Source: Streptomyces sp. MBT53 (lineage in GTDB: Bacteria > Actinomycetota > Actinomycetes > Streptomycetales > Streptomycetaceae). Taken from it: DNA of 64,000 bases. The stretch lies in assembly GCF_016654115.1 (NCBI RefSeq), contig NZ_JAEQAZ010000004.1:1-64000 (forward strand), written 5' to 3'. Positions 17,962-26,541 of the stretch are shown piece after piece. How positions within the stretch are numbered: position 1 is the first letter of the stretch; every line of letters starts with the position of its first letter. Below the pieces are notes generated by a model. The model was given only the letters and a program-made list of their open reading frames with translations, was not told the origin of the DNA and ran no database searches. Made by a program: the position numbers and the translations under genes.

Positions 17962-18828
17962 TCACGCCGGGACGGGGTCCGGCTCCTGTGACGGGGTGGC
18001 GGCGTCCGGGCGCGCGGGCTTGAGGAGCCGTTCGGCGAGCGGGGCGAAGACGAGGCCGAGGGCCGTCCAGAGGACGAGTTGCGCGGCGACGGAGTAGAAG
18101 CGGAAGTTGAACAGCACGTCGGCCGGGAAGCCCGGGTAGACGATGGTGCCCTTCGAGTCCTTCAGCGGCAGCGGCGTCTCGGTGGCCTGGTTGCCGAAGT
18201 TGGCCTTGTTGTACGACAGATGGCCGAGCTGCGGCAGCAGCAGCATGACGATCCCGATCGCCACGACGAACGCGGCACCCGCGAGGAGACTGGCGTTCCA
18301 GTTGCCGAAGCGGGCCTGGAGCCGCTTGCCGAGATAGACGGCGCCCGCGAGGAAGGCGACGGAGCACACGACCATGATCAGGTACAGCGCGCTGCGCTGC
18401 TGGATGGTCTCCTCGTGGCCGATCGCGGGCGGGTTGGCCGGGTACTTCAGGAACGGCACCAGGTACATGCCCAGGAAGCCGCCGGCGGCGACGAGAAGCG
18501 CGAGGTTGCGGGCCCGCAGACCGCCGGTGCGGCCGAGGCAGACGGTGTAGGCGACGGCGAACAGGGCGCCCATCGCCATGCCGAAGAGGATCATGCCGGC
18601 GCCTATGCCGACGTTGGCCTGGATGGTGCGGCTGAACAGTTCGTGTTCGTGGCCCTCGACGGGCAGTCCGGCCGCCTTGTCCAGCACGTTCTGGGCGGCG
18701 TCACGGCCGCTCTCGTAGTCGATGGCCTTGCCGATCTGTGGTTCGGCGAAGATCCGCGCGAACACGAAGGCGAGCAGGCCCGCGACTGCGCCGGCGAGAA
18801 CGCCGCGCAGTATGAGCTTCTTTTCCAT
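17962..18828 (-). CDS. cbtA: Cobalt transporter subunit CbtA
   Basis: A 288-residue integral membrane protein of the CbtA family with about six to seven hydrophobic helices. It starts LILRGVLAGAVAGLLAFVFA and has the periplasm-side loop GHEHELFSRTIQANVGIG with His and Glu residues. CbtA/CbtB are predicted to import cobalt for vitamin B12 synthesis. It follows cbtB in an operon behind a cobalamin riboswitch, which strongly supports the role. Confidence 0.92.
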   Translation of the reverse strand: MEKKLILRGVLAGAVAGLLAFVFARIFAEPQIGKAIDYESGRDAAQNVLDKAAGLPVEGHEHELFSRTIQANVGIGAGMILFGMAMGALFAVAYTVCLGRTGGLRARNLALLVAAGGFLGMYLVPFLKYPANPPAIGHEETIQQRSALYLIMVVCSVAFLAGAVYLGKRLQARFGNWNASLLAGAAFVVAIGIVMLLLPQLGHLSYNKANFGNQATETPLPLKDSKGTIVYPGFPADVLFNFRFYSVAAQLVLWTALGLVFAPLAERLLKPARPDAATPSQEPDPVPA

Positions 18829-18864
18829 GTCGAGTTGTCCGTACGTCCAGTTGCCGGCGGAGGG

Positions 18865-19080
18865 TCAGTGGCAGGGGAAGCCGAGGAAGTGGCGGGCGTC
18901 GTGGACGAACTCGTGGACGTGCATGTCGTTGCCGAACACCGACACGGCGCCCTGGTCGACGCCGACGAAGTAGTAGACGGCCAGCGCGATCAGCGCGGTG
19001 CCGACCAGCCAGACGATCGACTTCGAGATCGGCAGGACAACCGGCGTGGACACCGGACGGGATGTGGAAATGCTGCTCAA
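18865..19080 (-). CDS. cbtB: Cobalt transporter subunit CbtB
   Basis: A 71-residue single-helix protein with the characteristic C-terminus HVHEFVHDARHFLGFPCH, rich in His plus a terminal Cys-His that could bind cobalt. The start codon is TTG at 19080, preceded by GAAGGAGGG. It is the first gene after the cobalamin riboswitch, with cbtA 36 bases downstream. Confidence 0.92.
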   Translation of the reverse strand: MSSISTSRPVSTPVVLPISKSIVWLVGTALIALAVYYFVGVDQGAVSVFGNDMHVHEFVHDARHFLGFPCH

Positions 19081-19129
19081 GGTGAGCCCTCCTTCGGGAT
19101 CGTGCGTCCCTTGCGTGTACGGGCGAGTG

Positions 19130-19235
19130 AGGGTTCAGTGTCTGACTCGCCCACCACCTTCCGGCGGCGGGCTCACAGTGGCGCGACCGTGCTGGAATTC
19201 CACCAGCTTCCTTATGCCATCACTACAGGGGGAGA
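19130..19235 (-). promoter_or_regulatory. Cobalamin (B12) riboswitch upstream of cbtBA
   Basis: Reading the minus strand, GGAAGCTGGTGGAATTCCAG, then CGGTCGCGCCACTGTGA and, after a GC-rich stem, GAGTCAGACACTGAACC reproduce the conserved core of the cobalamin riboswitch, including the B12 box GCCACTG. It ends about 50 bases before the cbtB start, so high B12 would switch off cobalt uptake, probably by hiding the ribosome site. Confidence 0.92.
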
Positions 19236-19417
19236 GTACGGCGCGGCTCTCCGGACCGTCAATCAGGCCTGTGCCGGGAGGTACGACCTGCGTACGTCAC
19301 ACGAGTGGCCCATCCGCGTGGCGGCGCGGACGGCGGGCGCCTACTACTGGACAGGATCAGCTTGTTCATCGCGCTTCGGGGGGCGATAGCAGCATCACCC
19401 TCTTCATGGAGCCGAGC

Positions 19418-20482
19418 ATGACCACCCGCTCTTTCCCGCCCAGCCCGGACCAACACGACATACCTCACGACAACACCGAGGGTGAGTACGTCGATCCGAT
19501 GCACAGCCTGGTGCATGCCGCGGTAACCGACCGACCGCTGGAGGAGGTTCTCCAGCTCATCACGTTGCTGGAGCAGTCCCCGAAGTACGCGCAGGCCACC
19601 GTCGACGCCCTGCGGGCGATCGGTGTCGACCGGTCCGTGGAGGACGTGACGCGCCTCGTGACGCTGCTGACGCAGCCACCGCGCAATCGCGACTCCGCCG
19701 ACGAGACGATCCGCGCGGCGGCCGAAGGCCGACCGGTGGAGGAAGTCACCCGCCTGATGGCCCTGTTGCACCGGGCTCCGCTGGAACCGCACTGCGGCGA
19801 GGAGGCGGTACGGGCCGCGGCCGGCCGGCCCGTCGAGGAACTCGTCCAGTTGATCGGCCGCCTGGCCGAGGAACAGGACCCACCCCTCCAGGCCTCGGGA
19901 ACGGCGGCGGTTCGGTCCACCGTCCCGGCCGACGTCAGGTCGGAGACGACCGGACCGGTCCCGGCAAGCGCGCACGAGCCGGAGCACCCGGGCGACCGTC
20001 CGGCACGCCGACGACGTCCACGGCCTTCGCCTACGCCGGCTCGGCGCGCCGAACTCCCGGTCTGGCCGCGGCTGTTCGCGGCGGCGGCGCTCCTGCTGTG
20101 CGGGCTGTCCTATTTCCCGCTGCACCGGGACGGGGCCTCGGGTGCCGCCTACGGTTTCGCGCTCGGGGTCTCGATCCTGTGCGTCCTGCTGGCAGCGGCG
20201 CTGGTTCTCCACGGCGGGCTGCCCGTGCTCGCCGTGTCCACGGTGGTACCGGCCGCGTTGGCGGCGATCCAGCTGTTCGACGGACGGTTCCACTCCACGC
20301 GGCTGTCCCAGGCGCTGCGGATCACCGCCGTGCCGCCCTGGTCGGCGGGGCTGTTGGCCGCCCTCGCCGCACTGGCGGCACTCACGGCCCTGCTCGCGCT
20401 CCTCGCCGCACGGAGGTTCGGCAGGCAGCTCGTCCTTCCCGACGACCGGGTGCCGGCTGAGGCGAACCGGTCACCCAAGTAG
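19418..20482 (+). CDS. Membrane protein with tandem repeats, function unknown
   Basis: A 354-residue protein (ATG at 19406 is an alternative start). Residues about 25-150 hold four copies of a roughly 38-residue helical unit whose core reads LEEVLQLITLLEQ, VEDVTRLVTLLTQ, VEEVTRLMALLHR and VEELVQLIGRLAE. A basic Pro/Arg linker follows, then four hydrophobic helices in 205-340. Such repeats followed by membrane helices occur in streptomycete proteins of unknown role; the soluble repeat part is presumably a cytoplasmic scaffold. No enzyme motif. Confidence 0.75.
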   Translation: MTTRSFPPSPDQHDIPHDNTEGEYVDPMHSLVHAAVTDRPLEEVLQLITLLEQSPKYAQATVDALRAIGVDRSVEDVTRLVTLLTQPPRNRDSADETIRAAAEGRPVEEVTRLMALLHRAPLEPHCGEEAVRAAAGRPVEELVQLIGRLAEEQDPPLQASGTAAVRSTVPADVRSETTGPVPASAHEPEHPGDRPARRRRPRPSPTPARRAELPVWPRLFAAAALLLCGLSYFPLHRDGASGAAYGFALGVSILCVLLAAALVLHGGLPVLAVSTVVPAALAAIQLFDGRFHSTRLSQALRITAVPPWSAGLLAALAALAALTALLALLAARRFGRQLVLPDDRVPAEANRSPK

Positions 20483-20503
20483 GGTCGACGACCGCCGTCG
20501 TGC

Positions 20504-21379
20504 TCAACGAGCAGTGGTGTCAGGGTTGTTGACGGCGCCACTGCTCGCGGACGGCCCGGTCGAGGGCCGCCCCGAAAGCGTCTCGGTGAAGGGAGTGACG
20601 GGGCGTTCCAGGGTTTCGCCGTCCACGGTGATGTCGACCGCCTCGTTGTAGAAGGCGAGCAGGTCTTTGATGCCGCCCACGGCGGGGAGCGGCTCCGGAT
20701 AGCTCCAGACGATGTTCGGCGGGACACCTGGACCGCCGGACCCGCCGCGCCACGACCAGTACGTGGCGGTTCCCTTGTAGGGGCATCCCGTGCTGTGGTC
20801 GGTCGGTTCGAAGAGGTCCAAGCGGACGTCCTCGCGCGGGATGTAGTACCGGGTCGGCAGGCCGGTCTCGAAGAGGAGGACCGGTCGGTGGGTGTCGGCG
20901 ACGACCGTGCCGTCGATCCCGACCCGGACGTGACGGCTGCCGGGGAGGGCGTCGACGCGTTTGTGCGGGTCGCGGGGGTGGATGAAGATCTCTTCCTCCT
21001 CCTCGTACCAGTGGTCGAGGCCGCGCCCGACCCGCCGGAACCATTCGAAGGCGATGTGCCCGGCCAGATCCTCGGCGGGGAAGGTCCAGGCCGCGTTCTC
21101 CACCGACCGGCCGTCGATTTCGAGGTCGTAGAAGACGTGTGAGCCGGTGTGGGTGCCGGTCGGGGGGTTCTTCGCGGGGCGGAGCAGGTCCTCGCGGACC
21201 TCGTGGTGCGGGAAGGCGTAGAGGGGTACCGGAACTCCGGGCTCCCAGACGAGGACGGGGTGCCTGCTGTCGACGACGGTGACATCGCCCTTGAGGCCGC
21301 GGACCCAGCGTCGGCTCGGTTCCCACAGCAGTCCTTCGGGTGTGGTCCTGACGTCGCGCGCGGTGGGGAAGGTGCTCAT
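20504..21379 (-). CDS. DUF427 family protein (two tandem domains)
   Basis: A 291-residue soluble protein with two DUF427 (NTP_transf_9) domains: the first around TVVDSRHPVLVWEPGVPVP to WTFPAEDL, the second around VGIDGTVVADTHRPVLLFE, HSTGCPYKGTATYWS and IVWSYPEPLPA. The CPYKGTA segment is the hallmark of the second copy. AAGGAGAA precedes the ATG. The family has a beta-rich fold of unknown biochemical role. Convergent with the repeat protein. Confidence 0.9.
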   Translation of the reverse strand: MSTFPTARDVRTTPEGLLWEPSRRWVRGLKGDVTVVDSRHPVLVWEPGVPVPLYAFPHHEVREDLLRPAKNPPTGTHTGSHVFYDLEIDGRSVENAAWTFPAEDLAGHIAFEWFRRVGRGLDHWYEEEEEIFIHPRDPHKRVDALPGSRHVRVGIDGTVVADTHRPVLLFETGLPTRYYIPREDVRLDLFEPTDHSTGCPYKGTATYWSWRGGSGGPGVPPNIVWSYPEPLPAVGGIKDLLAFYNEAVDITVDGETLERPVTPFTETLSGRPSTGPSASSGAVNNPDTTAR

Positions 21380-21648
21380 GACCGTTTCTCCTTCGGTCCG
21401 GTTCGCCTCGGTGACAGTGTGGTGCGGCGCGCGGGCGACGGCGACCGGTCGGAGCCGAACACGCGTTTCCTTGCCAGTCGGCGACGGTGGAAGGTTCACT
21501 GGTCGGGTGCCGACCTTCGCCGCCACGCTGACGGGCTTCTGGCCCTCGCGTCGTGCCTACGTCTTCGATGTGTTCTGTTGCTGTGCGCCGGTCCCGAACA
21601 CCGCTCCCGCACAACACCCCTGAGAACACACGAGAACCGAGGTCCACC

Positions 21649-22137
21649 ATGTCCGTGACCGATGAACTGCTGGCCAACAACGCCCGATACGCGGAGACCT
21701 TCGAGGGTCCCCTCCCCCTGCCTCCCGCCAGGCACCTCGCCGTCGTGGCCTGCATGGACGCGCGGCTCAACGTGTACGCGATCCTCGGCCTGAAGGAGGG
21801 CGAGGCACACGTCATCCGCAACGCGGGCGGTGTGATCACACCGGACGAGATCCGTTCCCTCGCCATCAGCCAACGCCTCCTCGGCACCGAGGAGATCATC
21901 CTCATCCACCACACCGACTGCGGCATGCTGACCTTCACCGACGACGCGTTCAAGGCCTCGATCGAGGAGGACACCGGCCTCCGTCCGTCCTGGGCGGCGG
22001 AGGCGTTCGGCGAACTGGACGCAGACGTACGGCAGTCGATCGCGCGCATCAAGGCCGACCCCTTCGTCGTGCACAAGGAGAGCATCCGGGGCTTCGTCTT
22101 CGACGTGGCCACCGGAAAGCTCAACGAGGTCGGCTGA
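21649..22137 (+). CDS. Beta-class carbonic anhydrase
   Basis: A 162-residue zinc enzyme. Zinc ligands are visible as Cys in VACMDARLN (near residue 36) with its Asp/Arg dyad, and His and Cys in HHTDCGM (near 87-92); NAGG near 59-62 is conserved. It interconverts CO2 and bicarbonate in the cytoplasm and is of the short, single-domain type. The start at 21649 is chosen by homology; the next gene starts one base after its stop. Confidence 0.92.
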   Translation: MSVTDELLANNARYAETFEGPLPLPPARHLAVVACMDARLNVYAILGLKEGEAHVIRNAGGVITPDEIRSLAISQRLLGTEEIILIHHTDCGMLTFTDDAFKASIEEDTGLRPSWAAEAFGELDADVRQSIARIKADPFVVHKESIRGFVFDVATGKLNEVG

Positions 22138-22138
22138 C

Positions 22139-22465
22139 ATGCGATTTCGCAGACGGAGAGAACTGCCCCCGCGTATCGAACTGCCCAACTCGCCCGAGGC
22201 GCTGATCCGTTCGGTCGTCCAGAGCCTCACGCGTCGAGCGGGCATCGACGCGCGACCCACGAGATCACTGGCCACCGTCATCGATCTGATCGAGAACGGC
22301 GAGACCGACATGGCCATCGACGATCTGGCGCACGTGATCGTGTGCTTCCGTCTCCCCGTCCACCGGGCCGAATACGATCAACTCGTGGCAGCCGCCCAGG
22401 AGTTGGACGAGTTGGACTCACTCACCGGCCTGAACGTCGAGCAGTTCGTGAGCGAGCAGGCCTGA
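22139..22465 (+). CDS. Small hypothetical protein, possibly MafI-like immunity protein
   Basis: A 108-residue soluble, acidic, helical protein coupled to the carbonic anhydrase gene. The pattern VIDLIENGETDMAIDDLAHVI followed by LPVHRAEYDQLVAAAQEL resembles the MafI/CdiI-type immunity proteins of polymorphic toxins, but no toxin gene is adjacent. I do not recognise it firmly; codon usage supports a real gene. Confidence 0.6.
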   Translation: MRFRRRRELPPRIELPNSPEALIRSVVQSLTRRAGIDARPTRSLATVIDLIENGETDMAIDDLAHVIVCFRLPVHRAEYDQLVAAAQELDELDSLTGLNVEQFVSEQA

Positions 22466-22466
22466 T

Positions 22467-23078
22467 TCAGGGGCGGGCGAGCGCCTGCCAGCCGTTGTCG
22501 AGCAGGTCGAAGGCGCGGGTGATGGCCTCGTCGGTGTCGGGGTGCCCCCGGGAGGCGCGGGGGGCTTCGAGGGCGAAGTGGGCCAGGGCGGCGCAGGCGG
22601 GGTCGCCGGAGGGAAGGCCGCTCTCTTCGGCGATGACCTGAGCCAGGGCGGCACTGTGGCGCAGCCACATGCCCTGGAGGTAGTCGCGCAGGGCCGGGGT
22701 GCCGTCGATCAACTCGAAAAAGGCGGTGAAGCGGGGGTCCGCGTCGGCCGCGGCCCTGCGGTGGCGCAGTGCGTGGTCGCGCAGCGCGGCCGGGATCGAC
22801 TGGCCGTCGGGGCGTTCGCGTACGGCGGCGAGCAGTCGGGCCTCCTGGTCGGCGTCCTCGTCGAAGACCAGGGCTTCCTTGACGGGGAAGTGCTTGAAGA
22901 GGGTCGTCGTGGAGACGTCGGCGGCGTCCGCGATCTCGCGGATGCCGACGTCGTCGTACCCGCGCTCCAGGAAGAGGCGCAGTGCGGCGTCGGCGATGGC
23001 CTGGCGGGTGGCGGCCTTCTTGCGTTCGCGGCGTCCCACCGGGACGGGCGCGCTCCGGGTCTCGGTCATGACCGCCAT
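22467..23078 (-). CDS. TetR-family regulator
   Basis: A 203-residue TetR protein with a clear N-terminal helix-turn-helix, GIREIADAADVSTTTLFKHF, after the basic helix RKKAATRQAIADAALRLF. The C-terminal ligand domain is unassigned. It is divergent from the TetX-like monooxygenase; the 224-base gap carries GTTGACTCGTTG and a further GAGTTGC near 23109-23135 that could be promoter and operator sequence. Likely repressor of the monooxygenase, induced by its substrate (inference). Confidence 0.9.
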   Translation of the reverse strand: MAVMTETRSAPVPVGRRERKKAATRQAIADAALRLFLERGYDDVGIREIADAADVSTTTLFKHFPVKEALVFDEDADQEARLLAAVRERPDGQSIPAALRDHALRHRRAAADADPRFTAFFELIDGTPALRDYLQGMWLRHSAALAQVIAEESGLPSGDPACAALAHFALEAPRASRGHPDTDEAITRAFDLLDNGWQALARP

Positions 23079-23302
23079 CCTACCCCTCGCGGTGGACCGA
23101 CTTCAAAAGTTGACTCGTTGCACTTATTGAGTTGCTGTGCTTTTCTGGAGCCGTGGCCGCGAGGCATCGCCCGGCCACCTCCCCCGTAACCACAACTTCC
23201 TGACCGGCGCGACCCTGTCCGCCCCCGCCACCTCAGCCGGCTGACCGCCCATACCCCTGCGCGCCTCGGCACAGCAGCGCGCGACCCGAACGGAGCACCA
23301 CC

Positions 23303-24436
23303 ATGAACACCACCCCCACCCCCCATATCGCGATCATCGGCGCCGGTCCCGGCGGCCTGACCTGCGCCCGCATCCTTCAACTGCACGGCATCACCGCCAC
23401 CGTCCACGACCACGAGTCAGGTCCCGACCTCCGTGACCAGGGCGGCACCCTCGATCTGCACGAGGACAACGGCCAGATCGCCCTGCGCGAAGCCGGACTG
23501 CTGGAGGAGTTCTTCGAGCTCGCCCGCCCCGAGGGGCAGGAGATGCGACAGCTGGACCCGCGGGGCACGCTCCTCTTCCGCCACACCGCCGAAGAGGGCG
23601 ACCGATTCAAGCCGGAGATCGACCGCGGCCAACTGCGGGAGCTGCTCCTCGATTCGCTTCGGCCCGGAACAGTGCGCTGGGGCCACACCCTCCAGTCCGT
23701 CGACGGCCCCGACGACGGGCCCCGGCGGCTGCGCTTCACCGACGGCACCACCGTCGAGGCCGACCTCGTCATCGGCGCGGACGGCGCGTGGTCCAAGGTC
23801 CGCCGCGCCCTCTCCCCCGCCACCCCCGAGTACACCGGTGTCAGCTTCCTCGAAGCCTGGTTCCACGACGTCGAGAACCGGCACCCCGACATCGCCGACC
23901 TCGTCGGCCGGGGCAGCGCCGCCGCGGCCGACGGCGACCGCGCCCTGTTCGCCCAGCGCAGCAGCGGCGACCACATCCGCGTCTACGTCATCCAGCGCGT
24001 CCCCGCCGACTGGATCACCGCGAGCGGCCTGACCATCGAGGACACCGACCGCATCCGGGCGCTGCTGCTGGAGCGGTTCCGCGACTGGTCACCGGCCCTG
24101 CGCCGGCTGATCAGCGACAACGACGGCCGCTACGTCGACCGCCCCATCAACGCCCTGCCCGTCCCGCACACCTGGGACCACAACCCCACCGTCACCCTGC
24201 TCGGCGACGCCGCCCACCTCATGCCCCCGCTCGGCGTCGGCGTCAACCTCGCCATGCTCGACGCCTGCGAACTGGCCCTCGCCCTCGCGCACCACGACAC
24301 CGTCGACGACGCCCTCCACGCCTACGAGAAGACACTGCTGCCCCGCTCCACCGAGATGCAGCGACTCCTCGACCACGGCGCCGAACAACTGCTGTCCACC
24401 GAACTCCCCGACTTCGCCACCGACAACGCCCACTGA
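23303..24436 (+). CDS. TetX-like FAD-dependent monooxygenase
   Basis: A 377-residue class A flavoprotein hydroxylase. FAD motifs: IAIIGAGPGGLTCARILQ at the N-terminus, LVIGADGAWSKVRR near 158-171 (DG motif) and VTLLGDAAHLMPPLGVGVN near 295-313. The segment QGGTLDLHEDNGQIALREAG matches the TetX subgroup rather than PobA types. TetX inactivates tetracyclines by hydroxylation at C11a; relatives act on other aromatics, so the substrate is open. Divergent TetR gene suggests inducible expression. Confidence 0.87.
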   Translation: MNTTPTPHIAIIGAGPGGLTCARILQLHGITATVHDHESGPDLRDQGGTLDLHEDNGQIALREAGLLEEFFELARPEGQEMRQLDPRGTLLFRHTAEEGDRFKPEIDRGQLRELLLDSLRPGTVRWGHTLQSVDGPDDGPRRLRFTDGTTVEADLVIGADGAWSKVRRALSPATPEYTGVSFLEAWFHDVENRHPDIADLVGRGSAAAADGDRALFAQRSSGDHIRVYVIQRVPADWITASGLTIEDTDRIRALLLERFRDWSPALRRLISDNDGRYVDRPINALPVPHTWDHNPTVTLLGDAAHLMPPLGVGVNLAMLDACELALALAHHDTVDDALHAYEKTLLPRSTEMQRLLDHGAEQLLSTELPDFATDNAH

Positions 24437-24564
24437 CCGACCGGGTCGCGCTCCATCCCGACACGAAGCTGTCACACACGGCCGGAATCCCCCGCCGGGC
24501 GGCCGGGGTTGGCACTGGTAGGACCCCGTTTCGAGGCCTTGCCTCGTGCGACGAAGGAGTGATC

Positions 24565-25389
24565 GTGACCGTTGACGTCACTACGACGGATCTGCAGGCC
24601 TTCGCCCAGGAATGGCTGGAGTGGTACCGCGGTCAGGAGGAACGGCTCGCCGCCCCGCACGGATTCCTGGCGATCACCGGACTGCACTGGCTCGACGACC
24701 GGCCGCAGCGCTTCCCTGACGCGCCGGGTGCCTGGTGGACCGACGCCGAGGGAGTCGCCGTAGCCCTCGACGAGGGTGAGGAACTCGTCGTGGCGGGCAC
24801 GCCCGTGCGGGGTGAGCACCGGTTCGGCGTGCTCCCCGAGCGGGGCGGTGTCGACGCGGTGTGGGGTGACGCCGTGATCGAGGTGGCCAGGCGCGGCGGG
24901 CACGACATCGTCCGGCCCCGGCACCCGGACGCGCCGCTGCGCACCGCCTTCGCCGGTACCCCCGCCTACGCACCCGATCCGCGCTGGGTGGTCCGGGGAC
25001 GGTACACGGCCTTCGAGACACCGCGTCCGACGACCGTGGGCGCGGCGGTCGAGGGCCTGGAGCACGTGTACGACGCTCCAGGCCGGGTCGATTTCGAACT
25101 GGACGGACATCCGCTGGCCCTGACCGCGTTCCCCGGGCGCGGGCCCGGCTCGCTGCTCGTCCTCTTCACGGACGCCACCTCCGGAGTGACCACCTACGCC
25201 GCGAACCGGGCCCTCGCGCTCACCCCGCCCGCCGCCGACGGCACGGTCGTCCTGGACTTCAACCGCGCGGCCAACCTCCCCTGCGCCTACACCGACCTGG
25301 CCACCTGCCCGCTGCCGCCGGCGGAGAACCGTCTGCCGGTCGCCATCGAAGCGGGGCAGAAGATTCCGCGGGAGCGGGGCGGGGTCTGA
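24565..25389 (+). CDS. DUF1684 family protein
   Basis: A 274-residue soluble protein typical of DUF1684: HGFLAITGLHWLDDRPQRF near the N-terminus, then LLVLFTDATSGVTTYAANR and VLDFNRAANLPCAYTDLATC with the conserved NxPCAY element near 235-245. GTG at 24565 is chosen because GAAGGA lies seven bases upstream (GTG at 24559 would be too close). Function unknown; followed by a strong terminator. Confidence 0.9.
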   Translation: MTVDVTTTDLQAFAQEWLEWYRGQEERLAAPHGFLAITGLHWLDDRPQRFPDAPGAWWTDAEGVAVALDEGEELVVAGTPVRGEHRFGVLPERGGVDAVWGDAVIEVARRGGHDIVRPRHPDAPLRTAFAGTPAYAPDPRWVVRGRYTAFETPRPTTVGAAVEGLEHVYDAPGRVDFELDGHPLALTAFPGRGPGSLLVLFTDATSGVTTYAANRALALTPPAADGTVVLDFNRAANLPCAYTDLATCPLPPAENRLPVAIEAGQKIPRERGGV

Positions 25390-25410
25390 GCCCCCGCCCG
25401 ACAACCAAGT

Positions 25411-25450
25411 GCGCCTCTCAGTCGTCACCATGAGAGGCGCGCCGTTTTTG
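25411..25450 (+). terminator. Rho-independent terminator after DUF1684 gene
   Basis: Perfect 10-bp stem GCGCCTCTCA (25411-25420) / TGAGAGGCGC (25431-25440), 10-base loop, then GCCGTTTTTG. This is the clearest intrinsic terminator in the window. Confidence 0.9.
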
Positions 25451-25507
25451 TGCGGCCCCGACCCCCCACCGATCACGCGCACTGACCACGCGCGGGAATG
25501 AGGTCGC

Positions 25508-26485
25508 ATGCTCCGAATCCACTTCACCTCGCGGGACCTGCAGAGCATCCGGGTCGCCCGCCAGCCCCATACGCTGTGGGAACTCGTGTGTGGTGTCTGC
25601 CGGTTGGACAGCCGGCAGGGGGCGCTCGAATTCGGGCACTGGCGCCGCTCCGTGCGCGACGGGCTGGCCAGGGACCCGCGGGCCGGGCGCGCCCTGGTGC
25701 CGTTGCGGACGCTGATTCCTCCGGTGGGATACATCCCCGACTTCCTCACCCCGTCCGTCCCGGCCGGTGGTCTGGCCGACGGCCTCGACGAGGTACGGGC
25801 CACCTCCCGCGCCCGGTTGACCCGCGAGCTGTCCCGGCTCGCCGAGTCCCGTCCGCTGCCCTCGTGGGTCTCCGCCCTCGACCGCCCGGGGACCAGGGCC
25901 CTGGGGGCGTTGACGCGAGCCCTGGAACTGTCCTGCGAGACACTGCTCGAACCGTACTGGCCCCGGGTCCGGGCAGCGGTCGTCGACGATGTCGAACTGC
26001 GCTCCCGCGCACTCCTCGACGGCGGCACCTCCGCCCTCCTCAACAGCCTGCGCCCGCACGCCCGTTGGCGCCCTCCCGTGCTGGAGGTGGACTATCCCGT
26101 CGACCGCGAACTGCACCTGGAGGGGCGGGGCCTGCTGCTCGTCCCGTCCTACTTCTGCTGGCGCAGGCCCACCGGTCTCGCGGACCCCACGCTCGGGCCC
26201 GTGCTCGTCTACCCGGTCGCCAAGCAGCCCCTGGAGATCGTCCGCGCGAGCAAGGACGGGCTGGAGCGACTGCTCGGCCGTACCCGGACGGCCGTACTGG
26301 CGCATCTGGCCGGTCATGGTCCGCGGACGACGTCCGAGGTGGCTTCGGCGGCCAACATCGCGTTACCCAGCGCCAGTTACCAGCTCGGTGTGCTGCGCGA
26401 CGGTGGTCTGATCGCCAGTCACCGGGACGGCCAGTTCGTACGGCACTCGGCGACTCCCCTCGGTCTGCGGCTGCTGGACCGCTGA
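25508..26485 (+). CDS. ArsR-type winged-helix regulator with large N-terminal domain
   Basis: A 325-residue protein. The C-terminus is an ArsR-like winged helix, RTAVLAHLAGHGPRTTSEVAS followed by IALPSASYQLGVLRDGGLI. The preceding 240 residues form the DUF5937-like domain common in streptomycete regulators (MLRIHFTSRDLQSIRVA at the start). It probably controls an adjacent gene, but neighbours on both sides are separated by terminators. A 16-bp hairpin follows. Confidence 0.85.
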   Translation: MLRIHFTSRDLQSIRVARQPHTLWELVCGVCRLDSRQGALEFGHWRRSVRDGLARDPRAGRALVPLRTLIPPVGYIPDFLTPSVPAGGLADGLDEVRATSRARLTRELSRLAESRPLPSWVSALDRPGTRALGALTRALELSCETLLEPYWPRVRAAVVDDVELRSRALLDGGTSALLNSLRPHARWRPPVLEVDYPVDRELHLEGRGLLLVPSYFCWRRPTGLADPTLGPVLVYPVAKQPLEIVRASKDGLERLLGRTRTAVLAHLAGHGPRTTSEVASAANIALPSASYQLGVLRDGGLIASHRDGQFVRHSATPLGLRLLDR

Positions 26486-26492
26486 CACACCC

Positions 26493-26534
26493 CTGCGGTG
26501 GACACCGTGCCCAGGGGGACGGTGTCCACCGCAG
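26493..26534. terminator. Bidirectional hairpin between convergent genes
   Basis: Perfect 16-bp inverted repeat CTGCGGTGGACACCGT (26493-26508) and ACGGTGTCCACCGCAG (26519-26534) with a 10-base loop, lying between the ends of the ArsR-type and LLM monooxygenase genes. Confidence 0.85.
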
Positions 26535-26541
26535 CCAGGGG

